Source: Longimicrobiales bacterium (lineage in GTDB: Bacteria; Gemmatimonadota; Gemmatimonadetes; Longimicrobiales; RSA9). From it: DNA of 36,685 nt. This document shows positions 1-7,402 of this stretch, one piece after another. Below the pieces are notes generated by a model that did not search any database, had not been told where the DNA came from, and saw only the letters and a list, made by a program, of their open reading frames with translations. The stretch's first letter is position 1. Every line of letters starts with the position of its first letter. The stretch spans positions 1 to 36,685 of the forward strand of contig DASTYK010000090.1 of the NCBI GenBank assembly GCA_035764935.1. Reading direction: 5' to 3'. A program made the translations under genes and the position numbers.

Positions 1-24
1 GGGGGGACGCCGCCCGCTGCTGCC

Positions 25-69
25 GTTCCCTCACCGCTCGCGCTAGCGCTCGTCCTCGCCCTGACCGTT
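25..69. repeat. Family B inverted-repeat arm (element cut by window edge)
   Basis: Forty-five bases from GTTCCCTCACCGCT to CCCTGACCGTT closely match the right arm of the complete element at 11055-11172. They differ by one substitution and a 1-bp deletion near the CTGA(T)CCGTT end. The last base is also the first base of the dapF-like stop triplet (69-71 on the minus strand), so the arm starts directly at the end of that gene. The partner arm would lie beyond the left edge and cannot be seen. By position it could act as a 3'-end stem or terminator for the dapF-like gene; that is inference. Confidence 0.75.
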
Positions 70-929
70 CATCCCAGGACCTCCAGCGTCATTTCCCCGC
101 TGAACACCATTCCCGCCGGCCCCAGCAGCTTCACATCGAAGTCGGGCGAGATCTCGACCTCCGTGTGACCGCCCAGCATGTCGATGCGAAACGTGCCGGG
201 CTGCACGAAGCCTCGCTTCACCGCCGCGGCAGCTACCGCGCACGAGCTCGAGCCCGACGCCAGCGTTTCCCCCGCACCCCGCTCCCAGATCCACGCCTCG
301 AGCGTGTTCGGGCCCACGACGCGCGCCAGCTGCACGTTCGTACCCTCCGCGAACGACGGGTGCGTGCAGAGTCGCGGCGCCCGCCTCTCGAAGTCTTCGC
401 GCGTCAGCTCATCCACGAAGACGACGCAGTGCCGGTTGGACAGCGACACCGTGTTGATGCGGGCGCTCAGGCCATCGCCGAGATCGAGATGATAATCCAG
501 CGTTTCACCGGGACTGGGCGTGAAGTCGACGTCCGCGCCGTTGAACGTCGCGCGTCCCATCTCGACACGGATCATGAGCTGCCCGCGCTCGAGCCGGTCC
601 TCGACGCGCATGCGCACCGTGTCACGGATCAGGCGGACGGGAAACCACTCGTGCATCTGCACGACCCCGCGCCCGTGCAGCCACGCGCCGAAGATGCGCA
701 GCCCGTTCCCGCTCTTCTCCGCCTCCGTTCCATCGGGATTCCAGATCCGGAGTGCGATGCCGTCGGAGAGATCCGCCACCAGGATGCCGTCGGAGCCGAC
801 ACCGCGGTGCCGGTCGCAGATGCGACGGATGCGCTCGGTGGTCAGCTCGACGGGCAGCTCCGCCGCGTCGATGACGATGTAGTCGTTGCCGAGGGCTTCG
901 CCCTTGGAGAAACGGAGTGAGTCAGACAT
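69..929 (-). CDS. dapF: Diaminopimelate epimerase homologue with both catalytic Cys replaced by Ser
   Basis: The 286-residue length and landmarks are those of the DapF fold. There is an N-terminal KGEALGNDY (family K-x-x-G-x-GNDF), DG(x)VGSDG-type residues at 42-48, the first active-site loop GNGLR at 74-78, NRH at 165-167, GTNV at 196-199, and ERGAGET at 216-222 before the second active-site loop. DapF interconverts LL- and meso-diaminopimelate for lysine and peptidoglycan synthesis, using two cysteines as acid and base. Here the aligned positions read Ser73 (KSGNG) and Ser225 (LASGSSS). The nearby Cys230 is five residues too far downstream to be the catalytic residue. The reading frame is otherwise intact. 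It may be a divergent epimerase with weak or different chemistry, or a paralogue with another substrate. The start at 929 is the first Met before the conserved N-terminus. It follows the HMT/MTHFR gene by 106 bp, which contain a long palindrome. Confidence 0.82.
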   Translation of the reverse strand: MSDSLRFSKGEALGNDYIVIDAAELPVELTTERIRRICDRHRGVGSDGILVADLSDGIALRIWNPDGTEAEKSGNGLRIFGAWLHGRGVVQMHEWFPVRLIRDTVRMRVEDRLERGQLMIRVEMGRATFNGADVDFTPSPGETLDYHLDLGDGLSARINTVSLSNRHCVVFVDELTREDFERRAPRLCTHPSFAEGTNVQLARVVGPNTLEAWIWERGAGETLASGSSSCAVAAAAVKRGFVQPGTFRIDMLGGHTEVEISPDFDVKLLGPAGMVFSGEMTLEVLG

Positions 930-966
930 TCGGGCTCGCGGTAATCAGTGGAGCATCCCGGCCACC

Positions 967-1010
967 CCTCACTGCTAGCGCTAGCGCGAGCGCTCGCGCT
1001 AGCCGTGAGG
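967..1010. repeat. Long palindrome related to family B arms
   Basis: An imperfect palindrome opens with CCTCAC and closes with GTGAGG. Inside it, CTAGCGC (975-981) pairs with GCGCTAG (996-1002). Both halves resemble inner portions of family B arms (CCCTCACCGCTNGCGCTAGCGC and its complement). It lies between the HMT/MTHFR stop and the dapF-like start, both on the minus strand. A transcript would form a strong hairpin, but no run of T follows on either strand, so a classical intrinsic terminator is not supported. Confidence 0.7.
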
Positions 1011-1035
1011 AACTGCTCTGATGGATCGCGGCAAC

Positions 1036-2982
1036 TTACGCCTGGCCGGTAACGGGCGCGACTGCCTTCCGGTGCGCCGGCGGTGGGAACCCGAACTCCG
1101 CATCCTCCTCGACCGACTCGAGTGGCAGCGTGCAATTGATGCCATTGATGCCGTCGAAGACCTGCAGCGCGAACTCGACCTTGCCGAACGGCGCGCTCAC
1201 CTGCAGCCCCTGCACGGCGCCGCTCACGTCGTGGAACATCTCGCGCGCGATCGCGATCCCCTCGGCCAGGGCGTGCTCGCGGCTCTGTGCGCTCGCGCGC
1301 TGCATCCGCTCGACGATCGACGGCGGCACGGTCACGCCGGGCACTTCGTTGGCCAGGAACTCCGCGTTTCGCGCGGAGACGAGGGGCCAGATGCCCGCAA
1401 TGATGGGAATGCGCAGGCCCCGTCGCTCGAGCTCCTCGATGAAGCGCAGCAGCTGCGCCGCATCGAATACGGGCTGCGTGATCGCGTACTCCGCGCCCGC
1501 ATCCACCTTCCAGTAGAAGCGCGACAGCTCGTTCTCGAGATCGGGCGCACCCGGGTTCACGCCGACGCCGATCGTGAACGACGTCGGCTCGCCGATTGAG
1601 TTGCCGCCTGGATCGAGCCCGTGGTTCAGCCGGCTCACCAGGTTGGTGAGTCCGATGGAGTCGATGTCGAAGACCGCGGTCGCGTCCGGGTACGGCCCCA
1701 TCTTCGGCGGATCGCCGGTGATGAGCAGCAGGTTGCGCAGCCCGAGTGCGTGCGCGCCGAGCAGGTCGGACAGCATGCCGAGCAGGTTGCGGTCGCGGCA
1801 GCAGTAGTGCACCACCGTCTCGATGCCGACGACCTGCTCCACCAGTGTGGCGGTCGGCAGAACGCCCATGCGCATCTGCGCGCGCGGGCCGTCGGGCACG
1901 TTCACCGCATCGACCCCGGCCTGCTTCAGCAGCCGCACGCCCGCGAGCATCTTCGCGGGAGTGATGCCGCGCGGCGGCACGATCTCGACCGTCGTGGCCA
2001 GCTCGCCCGCTGCGATCTTCCGCCCCCAGTTGGAGCGTTCCGCGAGCGGCGCCCCCTGCACCGGAACCGTCTCTTCCGGATGCGACTGCACGTGCACCAG
2101 CGTGCGACGCGGCGCCACCGAGTGCACCGCGTCCGCGATGCGGCGGATGTGCTCCGGTGTGGTGCCGCAGCAGCCGCCGACGAACCGCACGCCCGCGCGG
2201 ATCATCCGCTGCGCATGCTTGGCCATGTATTCCGGCGACGCCATGTACATCTTGCGCCCCGCGATCTCGCGCGGCAGCCCCGCATTCGGCTGCGCGCTGA
2301 GCGGCCGCTCCGTCGCCTGCGCCATCTTCTCGAGCGCGCTGTTGATGACCGCGGGCCCGACCGAGCAGTTCAGCCCGATCGCATCCGCACCCCACTCATC
2401 CAACTTCGCCGCGAGCACGTCGGGTGCGGTGCCGTACACGGTGGTGCCGTCCTCCTGCACCGTCATCTGCGCGATGACGGCTGCGGCACCCGCGTCGCGT
2501 GCGCCCAGCAGTGCCTGGTGCACCTCGTCCAGGTCGGCAAACGTCTCGAGCAGGATGAAGTCGGCGCCCCCCTCGAGCAGCGCGCTCGCCTGCTCGCGGA
2601 ACAGCGCCCGCGCCTCCTCCAGCGACGTCGGCCCGTACGGCTCGATGCGGATGCCCAGCGGCCCTATCGCACCCGCCACCAGCGCATTCGCCCCCGCCAC
2701 CTCCTTCGCGATCCGCGCCGCCGACGCATTGATCGCCTCCACCTGCGCCTCCAGCCCGTGCTCCGCCAGCTTCAGCCGGTTCGCCCCGAAGCTGTTCGTC
2801 TCCAGGATCTCCGCACCCGCCCGCAGATACTCGCGGTGCACCTCGCGGATCAGGTCCGGCTCCCTGAGCGACAGCTCGTCGTAGCAGCGGTTGATGTAGA
2901 TGCCGCGCGAATAGAGCATCGTGCCCATGGCGCCGTCGAAGACGGCGGGGCGCTGGTTGGTCAGCAGGTCGTGGATGGTCAT
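1036..2982 (-). CDS. Bifunctional homocysteine S-methyltransferase / methylenetetrahydrofolate reductase (YitJ-like)
   Basis: 648 residues with two fused domains. Residues 1-300 are a zinc-dependent homocysteine methyltransferase barrel: FDGAMGT near residue 15, then the zinc ligands Cys206 (GLNCS) and Cys271-Cys272 (GGCCGTTPEH). Residues from about 325 onward are an FAD-type MTHFR barrel (VEIVPPRG, then RDRN and TGDPPK motifs), which reduces methylene-THF to methyl-THF. This is the arrangement of Bacillus YitJ. Its methyl-THF product is the methyl donor for the MetH encoded just upstream, so the pair makes methionine from homocysteine. The homocysteine domain duplicates that of MetH. The ATG at 2982 overlaps the stop of the four-helix-bundle gene (2979-2981) as ATGA, so translation may be coupled. 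It is complete. Confidence 0.9.
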   Translation of the reverse strand: MTIHDLLTNQRPAVFDGAMGTMLYSRGIYINRCYDELSLREPDLIREVHREYLRAGAEILETNSFGANRLKLAEHGLEAQVEAINASAARIAKEVAGANALVAGAIGPLGIRIEPYGPTSLEEARALFREQASALLEGGADFILLETFADLDEVHQALLGARDAGAAAVIAQMTVQEDGTTVYGTAPDVLAAKLDEWGADAIGLNCSVGPAVINSALEKMAQATERPLSAQPNAGLPREIAGRKMYMASPEYMAKHAQRMIRAGVRFVGGCCGTTPEHIRRIADAVHSVAPRRTLVHVQSHPEETVPVQGAPLAERSNWGRKIAAGELATTVEIVPPRGITPAKMLAGVRLLKQAGVDAVNVPDGPRAQMRMGVLPTATLVEQVVGIETVVHYCCRDRNLLGMLSDLLGAHALGLRNLLLITGDPPKMGPYPDATAVFDIDSIGLTNLVSRLNHGLDPGGNSIGEPTSFTIGVGVNPGAPDLENELSRFYWKVDAGAEYAITQPVFDAAQLLRFIEELERRGLRIPIIAGIWPLVSARNAEFLANEVPGVTVPPSIVERMQRASAQSREHALAEGIAIAREMFHDVSGAVQGLQVSAPFGKVEFALQVFDGINGINCTLPLESVEEDAEFGFPPPAHRKAVAPVTGQA

Positions 2983-3401
2983 GGGTGGTTACTGCTCGTG
3001 ATGCGGGCCGGGGCCCGGGGCCCTGGGCCGGGGCCGGGGGCGCCCCGGCCCTCGACGCTGGTCATCATGGTCGTCAGCATGGCCGCGACCTGGTTGAGAC
3101 GCTTGATCGCGCGCTCGGTCTCCTGCGGCGTGAACACGCCGAACCGAACCAGCAGGGTCAGTGCACCCGCCGTCTCGGCCGCGGACCTGCGCGCCATGCG
3201 GTAAAATCGAACCTTTTCCGCAACGCGAAACTCATCAGCGCCCTCTGCAATGTTGAGCGCCACGGACGCGGAGGAGCGCGAGACCTGATCGCGGAGTGCG
3301 CGATGAGCAACCGGAATCCGACGCGCCAGCCCGTTCACATCGGCCGCAGCGTCCGCCGCAGCATCGAACACCCGCAGCCGCTGGAATTCGAAACCGCCCA
3401 T
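2979..3401 (-). CDS. Four-helix-bundle protein of the 23S rRNA IVS/Avd-like family
   Basis: About 140 residues. From the ATG at 3401 (preceded by GAGGG about 6 bases upstream) it reads FQRLRVFDAAAD, then LRDQVSRSSASVALNIAEGAD and FYRMARRSAAETAGAL. These are hallmarks of the four-helix-bundle family first seen as ORFs inside 23S rRNA intervening sequences: the LxxQxxRSAxSIxxNIAEG core and a later S-x-x-E. The upstream in-frame extension to 3566 runs through repeat DNA and is not counted. The C-terminal tail is Gly-Pro-Ala rich (GAPGPGPGPRAPAR) because it is encoded by a GC-rich TIR, and it ends 20 bp outside the element. The gene sits between inverted GC-rich repeats (2999-3511), which sets it apart from its metabolic neighbours. 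The biochemical function of the family is not established. Confidence 0.85.
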   Translation of the reverse strand: MGGFEFQRLRVFDAAADAAADVNGLARRIPVAHRALRDQVSRSSASVALNIAEGADEFRVAEKVRFYRMARRSAAETAGALTLLVRFGVFTPQETERAIKRLNQVAAMLTTMMTSVEGRGAPGPGPGPRAPARITSSNHP

Positions 3402-3511
3402 GGTGCACCCTCGAGTGAAGCTGACATGCAAGGGCTCTGGCCTCGCACGTGGCCGCCGGACGGGGCCACCCCCGGGCCCCGGCCCAGGGCCCCGGCCCCC
3501 GGCCCGCCTCA
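2999..3511. mobile_element. Family A element carrying the four-helix-bundle gene
   Basis: The left end (2999 to about 3052) reads TGATGCGGGCCGGGGCCCGG and continues as alternating GGCC/GGGG blocks. The right end (about 3459-3511) read in reverse complement gives TGAGGCGGGCCGGGGGCCGG, followed by the same block pattern including GGGCCCTGGGCCGGGGCC. The arms are about 50 bp and nearly identical when inverted. The four-helix-bundle ORF occupies the interior and exits through the left arm. No transposase is present and no target duplication is evident. The same ends occur at 7403-7561 and, shortened, at 5031-5182. The 8 bases outside the left end (ACTGCTCG) resemble those beside the 7403 copy (ACTACTCG), so the true boundary may be slightly further out. 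Confidence 0.7.
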
Positions 3512-3558
3512 TCGCTGGTTCAAACACCGGGGCACCAGCATAGCCACAAAAACCAGTC

Positions 3559-6500
3559 TCACGCACTGAAATACTTCGCCTCCGGATGATGCACGACGAT
3601 CGCGGCCGTCGAGAGCTCCGGCACCAGTGCGCCGGCCTCCGTGACCTCCATGCCCAGCTTCTCGCGGGCGGGCAGCAGGTCGAACAGGATGTGGTGCTGC
3701 GTGTGGTCGGGGCATGCGGGGTAGCCCCACGAGTAGCGCAGGCCGCGGTCCTTCTCGAGCCCCAGCTCCTCGCGGATGCGGCGGTTCACCACTTCCGCGG
3801 CCGCCTCGGCCAGGCGTACACCGTAGCCGTGCAGGTAGTAGCCCTCGGAGTAGTCGCCGCCCTTCATCATCGCTTCGCTCTTCGTGAGCAGTGCGTCGCC
3901 GACCGTGACGATCTGGAATGCGACGACATCGCGAGTGCCGGTGCCGGCCTCGCGGAAGTAGTCGCTCAGGCAGAGCAGGTCGCGCGTGTCCTGGCGCGGG
4001 AAATCGAAACGCGCGATCTCGCGGTTCTCGTCCTCCGGGTCGTACACCACGACCGCGTCACCGTCGGCCGCGGCGGGGAAGTACCCGTACACCGCGGCCG
4101 GTCGCAGCCAGTCCGTGGTGCGCGTCTCCTCGATGTACTTCTGCAGCCGCGGCTCGAACTCGTCGCGCACCAGCTGCTCCCACTGCTCGCCCTTGGCGTT
4201 CTTCGCACCCCAGTGCAGCCGGAAAAGCGTGTTGCGATCGATGTAGCGGAACAGTTCCTCGATCGGCAGTGCCTCGATGTGGCGCGTGCCGAAGAACGGC
4301 GCATCAGGAATGGCGACGTCGCGCGAGGGCCCGCTCGTCGCACGGTTCGCGTGCATCGCCTTCGCCTTCTCCTGCAGCGCTGCCCGCTTGGCGACGCCCT
4401 CGATCACGTCCTGGTGCCGCGCACGCACGAACTCCGGGCGTGCCGCCGGGTCCACCAGCTTCTCGACGGAGCCCAGCCCCTCGAATGCGTCCTTGCAGTA
4501 GAACACGCCGGGGCCGTACAGCGTCTGCTTCTCCTGGTCCGCAAATGCGGCAGAGCGCACGAACGACGGATTGATCGCCGCACCACCGCACAGCACCGGA
4601 ATGTCCAGCCCGCGCTGGTGCAGCTCCTGCACGATCAGCGGCATCTGCTTGGACGTCGACACCAGCAGCGCCGACAGCCCGATCGCATCCGCCCCGACCT
4701 CGACCGCCTTCTCGATGATCGTGTTCGCCGGCACCTGCTTGCCGAGGTCGTACACCGTGTAGCCGTTGTTCGTCAGGATCGTGTTGACCAGGTTCTTGCC
4801 GATGTCGTGCACGTCGCCGAACACCGTCGCCAGCACGACCTTGCCCTTGGTCTGCCCCTCGACCTTCTCGAGGTACGTCTCCAGCCGCGCCACCGCCCGC
4901 TTCATCACCTCCGCCGACTGCAGCACGAACGGCAGGATCAGCTCGCCGGCGCCGAACTTGTCGCCGACTTCCTTCATGGCGGGCAACAGGACCTGGTTCA
5001 GTACTGCTACGGCGGCTTCGTGCTGATGAGGATGCGGGCCGGGGCCAGGGCCCGGGCCTGGGCCCGGGGCATTCGCCAGCTCCTCGCCCGCCGCAGCGTT
5101 CTCTGCGACCGCCACGGATGCTGACTCGGCCGCAGCGTTCGACGATGCCACCCCGGCCCCGGCCCCGGCCCGGGCCCGCAGTTCCTTGTGAATAGCCCGA
5201 TCCACCCACCCCTCGATCCCATCCTTCTTCCGATGCAGTATCTTCCAGTGCAGCGCCTGCTCCGGCTCCATGCTCTCGGTCGGGTCGACGGCTTCCTCAG
5301 AAGCGATGTCGCGCGTCTCGAAGTACGCGATGAAGCGCGCGAGCGCGTCCTCGCTGCGGTCGTAGATCAGGTCGTCGGCCAGGCGACGCTGCTCGTCGTC
5401 GATCTCGGCGTACGGCGTGATGTGCGCCGGGTTGACGATCGCCATGTCCAGGCCGGCCTCGACACAGTGGTGCAGGAACACGGAGTTGAGCACCGCGCGC
5501 GCGGGCTTCGACAGGCCGAAGCTGACGTTGGATACGCCGAGCGACGTGAGGACGCCGGGCAGTTCCTGCTTGATCAGGCGGATACCCTCGATCGTTTCGA
5601 TCGCGCTCCTGCGGAACTCGGCGTCGCCGGTCGCGAGCGTGAACGTGAGGTCGTCGAAGATGATCGATTCCGGTTGGATGCCGTAATCGCTCGTCACGAT
5701 GTCGACGATGCGGCGCGCCACCTCGAGCTTGCGCTCCGCCGTCTTCGCCATGCCCTCCTCGTCGATCGTGAGCGCGACCACGGCCGCACCGTGCTCCGCG
5801 ATGTGCGGACATACGGCGTCGATCTTCTTCCTGCCATTCTCGAGATGGATCGAGTTGACGACGGCACGGCCGGGATACTGCTCCAGCGCGGCGGCCACGA
5901 CATCGGCCTCCGTGCTGTCGATCATGAGCGGGGCTTCGACGCCCTGCGCGAGCAGCTTCACGAGCGCGCGCATCTGGTCGGCCTCGTCCTGCCGCTCCGT
6001 CAGTGCGACGCACACGTCGAGCAGGTGCGCGCCACCCTCCACCTGCTCGCGCGCGACGTCGAGGATCCCCTCGTAGTCGTCCGCCAGGAGGAAGCGCTTG
6101 ACCGCGCGCGAGCCCTGCGCGTTCACGCGCTCACCGACCAGTGTCGGCGCAGGGATCTGCTTCAGGTCGAATGCGCGCATCGCACTCGCGACCCGCGGCA
6201 CGCGCTCCACGTTGCGCGCAAGCGGCGCGCGGCCGTGACAGCGCTCGACCACCGCCGCGATGTGCTCCGGTGTCGTGCCGCAGCAGCCGCCGACGATGTT
6301 CACGCCGTACTTCGCGACGAACTCCTCGTGCGCCTCCGCGAGTCCCTCGGGACCCAGCGGGTAGATCGCGACGCCACCGTCGTTCTGCGGGATACCGGCA
6401 TTGGGGATCACGCTGATCGGAAGCGGCGTGTTGTCGCACAGGAAGCGCACCGCCTGGCGCATGTGCTCCGGACCCGTCGAGCAGTTCAGCCCGATCACAT

Positions 6501-7173
6501 CCGCGCCCATGTTCTCGATGATCGTGGCCGCCGCGCCGATCTCCGTGCCGAGCAGCATGCGGCCATTCACGTCCAGCGTGACCTGCACCTGCAGCGGCAC
6601 GCTCGCACCGAGCTCACGGAAGAGCCGCCGGATGCCGACCATCTGCGCGCGCACCTCGAGGATGTCCTGCGACGTCTCGATCAGCAGGACATCGACACCA
6701 CCCTCGACCAGGCCGCGCGCCTGCTCCGCGAACACGTCCACCAGCTCCGCGAACGTGATGTTGCCCAGCGACGGATCCGATGTGCTCGGGAGGTAGCCTG
6801 ACGGTCCGATCGAGCCGGCGACGAAACGCGGTCGGTCCGGCGTCGCATACTGCTCCGCCGCGCGACGCGCGACCTGCGCGGCCGCGCGGTTGATCTCGAG
6901 CACGCGGTCCTGCAGCCCGTACTCGCGCAGCGTCAGCCGGTTCGAGCGGAACGTGTCCGTCTCCAGCACGTCCGCTCCCGCCGCCAGGAAGGACGCGTGG
7001 ATCGACTCGATCGCGTCCGGCCGCGTGATCACGAGATAGTCGTTGCACCCCTCCAGCCCGGGACCGCCAAAATCCTCAGCAGTCAGCCCCAGCCCCTGGA
7101 TGCTCGTCCCCATCGCCCCGTCATAGATCAGGACGCGCTGCTTCAGCTCGTGCAGATACCGGTGTCCCGCCAT
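3559..7173 (-). CDS. metH: Cobalamin-dependent methionine synthase, full-length, with an insertion in the cap domain
   Basis: 1204 residues with all MetH modules. The homocysteine domain has zinc ligands Cys231 and Cys297-Cys298. The pterin-binding domain runs from about residue 345 (GERVNAQGS, then LMIDSTE). The cobalamin cap helices lie at about 640-760. The Rossmann B12 domain has GDVHDIGK with ligand His789. The activation domain from about 955 carries the AdoMet motif ending GYPACPDH (1150-1157). It transfers methyl from methyl-THF to homocysteine. Residues about 666-716 are a low-complexity stretch (AGAGAG..., then APGPGPGPGPGP) encoded by an inverted-repeat element at 5031-5182. It falls in the loop between cap helices, where other MetH proteins have about ten residues. 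The frame is preserved. The start at 7173 has GAGGGG 5 bases upstream, directly after a leader terminator. Confidence 0.96.
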   Translation of the reverse strand: MAGHRYLHELKQRVLIYDGAMGTSIQGLGLTAEDFGGPGLEGCNDYLVITRPDAIESIHASFLAAGADVLETDTFRSNRLTLREYGLQDRVLEINRAAAQVARRAAEQYATPDRPRFVAGSIGPSGYLPSTSDPSLGNITFAELVDVFAEQARGLVEGGVDVLLIETSQDILEVRAQMVGIRRLFRELGASVPLQVQVTLDVNGRMLLGTEIGAAATIIENMGADVIGLNCSTGPEHMRQAVRFLCDNTPLPISVIPNAGIPQNDGGVAIYPLGPEGLAEAHEEFVAKYGVNIVGGCCGTTPEHIAAVVERCHGRAPLARNVERVPRVASAMRAFDLKQIPAPTLVGERVNAQGSRAVKRFLLADDYEGILDVAREQVEGGAHLLDVCVALTERQDEADQMRALVKLLAQGVEAPLMIDSTEADVVAAALEQYPGRAVVNSIHLENGRKKIDAVCPHIAEHGAAVVALTIDEEGMAKTAERKLEVARRIVDIVTSDYGIQPESIIFDDLTFTLATGDAEFRRSAIETIEGIRLIKQELPGVLTSLGVSNVSFGLSKPARAVLNSVFLHHCVEAGLDMAIVNPAHITPYAEIDDEQRRLADDLIYDRSEDALARFIAYFETRDIASEEAVDPTESMEPEQALHWKILHRKKDGIEGWVDRAIHKELRARAGAGAGVASSNAAAESASVAVAENAAAGEELANAPGPGPGPGPGPHPHQHEAAVAVLNQVLLPAMKEVGDKFGAGELILPFVLQSAEVMKRAVARLETYLEKVEGQTKGKVVLATVFGDVHDIGKNLVNTILTNNGYTVYDLGKQVPANTIIEKAVEVGADAIGLSALLVSTSKQMPLIVQELHQRGLDIPVLCGGAAINPSFVRSAAFADQEKQTLYGPGVFYCKDAFEGLGSVEKLVDPAARPEFVRARHQDVIEGVAKRAALQEKAKAMHANRATSGPSRDVAIPDAPFFGTRHIEALPIEELFRYIDRNTLFRLHWGAKNAKGEQWEQLVRDEFEPRLQKYIEETRTTDWLRPAAVYGYFPAAADGDAVVVYDPEDENREIARFDFPRQDTRDLLCLSDYFREAGTGTRDVVAFQIVTVGDALLTKSEAMMKGGDYSEGYYLHGYGVRLAEAAAEVVNRRIREELGLEKDRGLRYSWGYPACPDHTQHHILFDLLPAREKLGMEVTEAGALVPELSTAAIVVHHPEAKYFSA
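5031..5182. mobile_element. Family A derivative inserted in frame within metH
   Basis: The left arm starts GATGCGGGCCGGGGCC (5031). The right arm, read in reverse complement from 5180, starts TGCGGGCCCGGGCCGGGG. The arms are about 35 bp each, around a centre of about 80 bp encoding Ala/Ser/Glu-rich sequence. The total is about 150 bp, a multiple of three, so metH stays open. Compared with the 513-bp copy, it lacks the four-helix-bundle gene. The arms are less well matched than in the other two copies, consistent with an older insertion or with selection on the encoded protein. Confidence 0.65.
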
Positions 7174-7195
7174 GCGCTCCCCTCAAAACAGAAAA

Positions 7196-7219
7196 CCCCG
7201 CAGCCGTATCGGTGCGGGG
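7196..7219 (-). terminator. Intrinsic terminator in the metH leader
   Basis: On the minus strand, CCCCGCA (7219-7213) pairs with TGCGGGG (7202-7196). A small inner CC/GG pairing lies around ATA, and TTTTCTGTTTT follows at 7195-7185. The U-tract ends about 12 bases before the metH start codon, in front of the GAGGGG ribosome binding site. A strong terminator after a promoter and before the ribosome binding site is the arrangement of an attenuator or riboswitch expression platform. Confidence 0.8.
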
Positions 7220-7339
7220 ATCCTCTCGCGCGCCCGGTGACCGGCACGCATGCATGACTCCCGGCACTTTAGGCTTTTGGTTCGGCAGATCCCCCGGGAC
7301 CCACCAGGCGGTAGCAATCAGCCACAAATCCATCCGCCG
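7220..7339 (-). promoter_or_regulatory. metH 5' leader, candidate riboswitch or attenuator sensor
   Basis: About 120 nt lie between the predicted transcription start (near 7339) and the terminator. GGCGG near the 5' end can pair with CCGCC about 25 nt later. A TGGT...ACCA pairing and CGTGCCGGTCACCGGGCG follow. I do not see the B12 box GCCACTG, the SAM-I core, or the SAH riboswitch core. A class cannot be assigned by eye. A leader peptide could start at 7333 (MDLWLIATAWWVPG), but it is not obviously Met-rich. Confidence 0.4.
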
Positions 7340-7345
7340 ATCCGG

Positions 7346-7374
7346 ATTATAGGGTGGTTACTGGGGGGCGGCAA
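7346..7374 (-). promoter_or_regulatory. metH promoter, sigma70-type
   Basis: On the minus strand, TTGCCG (7374-7369) is followed by exactly 17 bases and then a perfect TATAAT (7351-7346). Transcription would start near 7339 and give a leader of about 165 nt before the metH ATG. This is the best consensus promoter in the window. Confidence 0.75.
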
Positions 7375-7402
7375 GGCTGCGGGGTTGGCTCTGAACTACT
7401 CG

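Noticed and set aside
2979-3401. Avd accessory protein of a diversity-generating retroelement
   Set aside because: Same broad fold family, but no reverse transcriptase, template repeat or variable repeat in the window.
2979-3566. Longer start for the four-helix-bundle gene at 3566
   Set aside because: The extra 55 residues are translation of the right TIR and intergenic DNA. The ATG at 3401 has a good ribosome site and begins the conserved domain.
1621-6801. Long plus-strand frames of about 500 residues opposite metH and HMT/MTHFR
   Set aside because: Arg/His/Leu-rich antisense shadows typical of GC-rich DNA, without domains or ribosome sites.
7220-7339. Known SAM-I, SAH or cobalamin riboswitch
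   Set aside because: None of the core sequences (for example GCCACTG for B12) could be found by eye. A covariance model search is the deciding test.
7375-7386. Twelve bases complementary to the 3' arm of the metH leader terminator, a possible anti-terminator
   Set aside because: It lies upstream of the predicted -35 box, so it would not be part of the leader RNA. Probably chance in GC-rich DNA.
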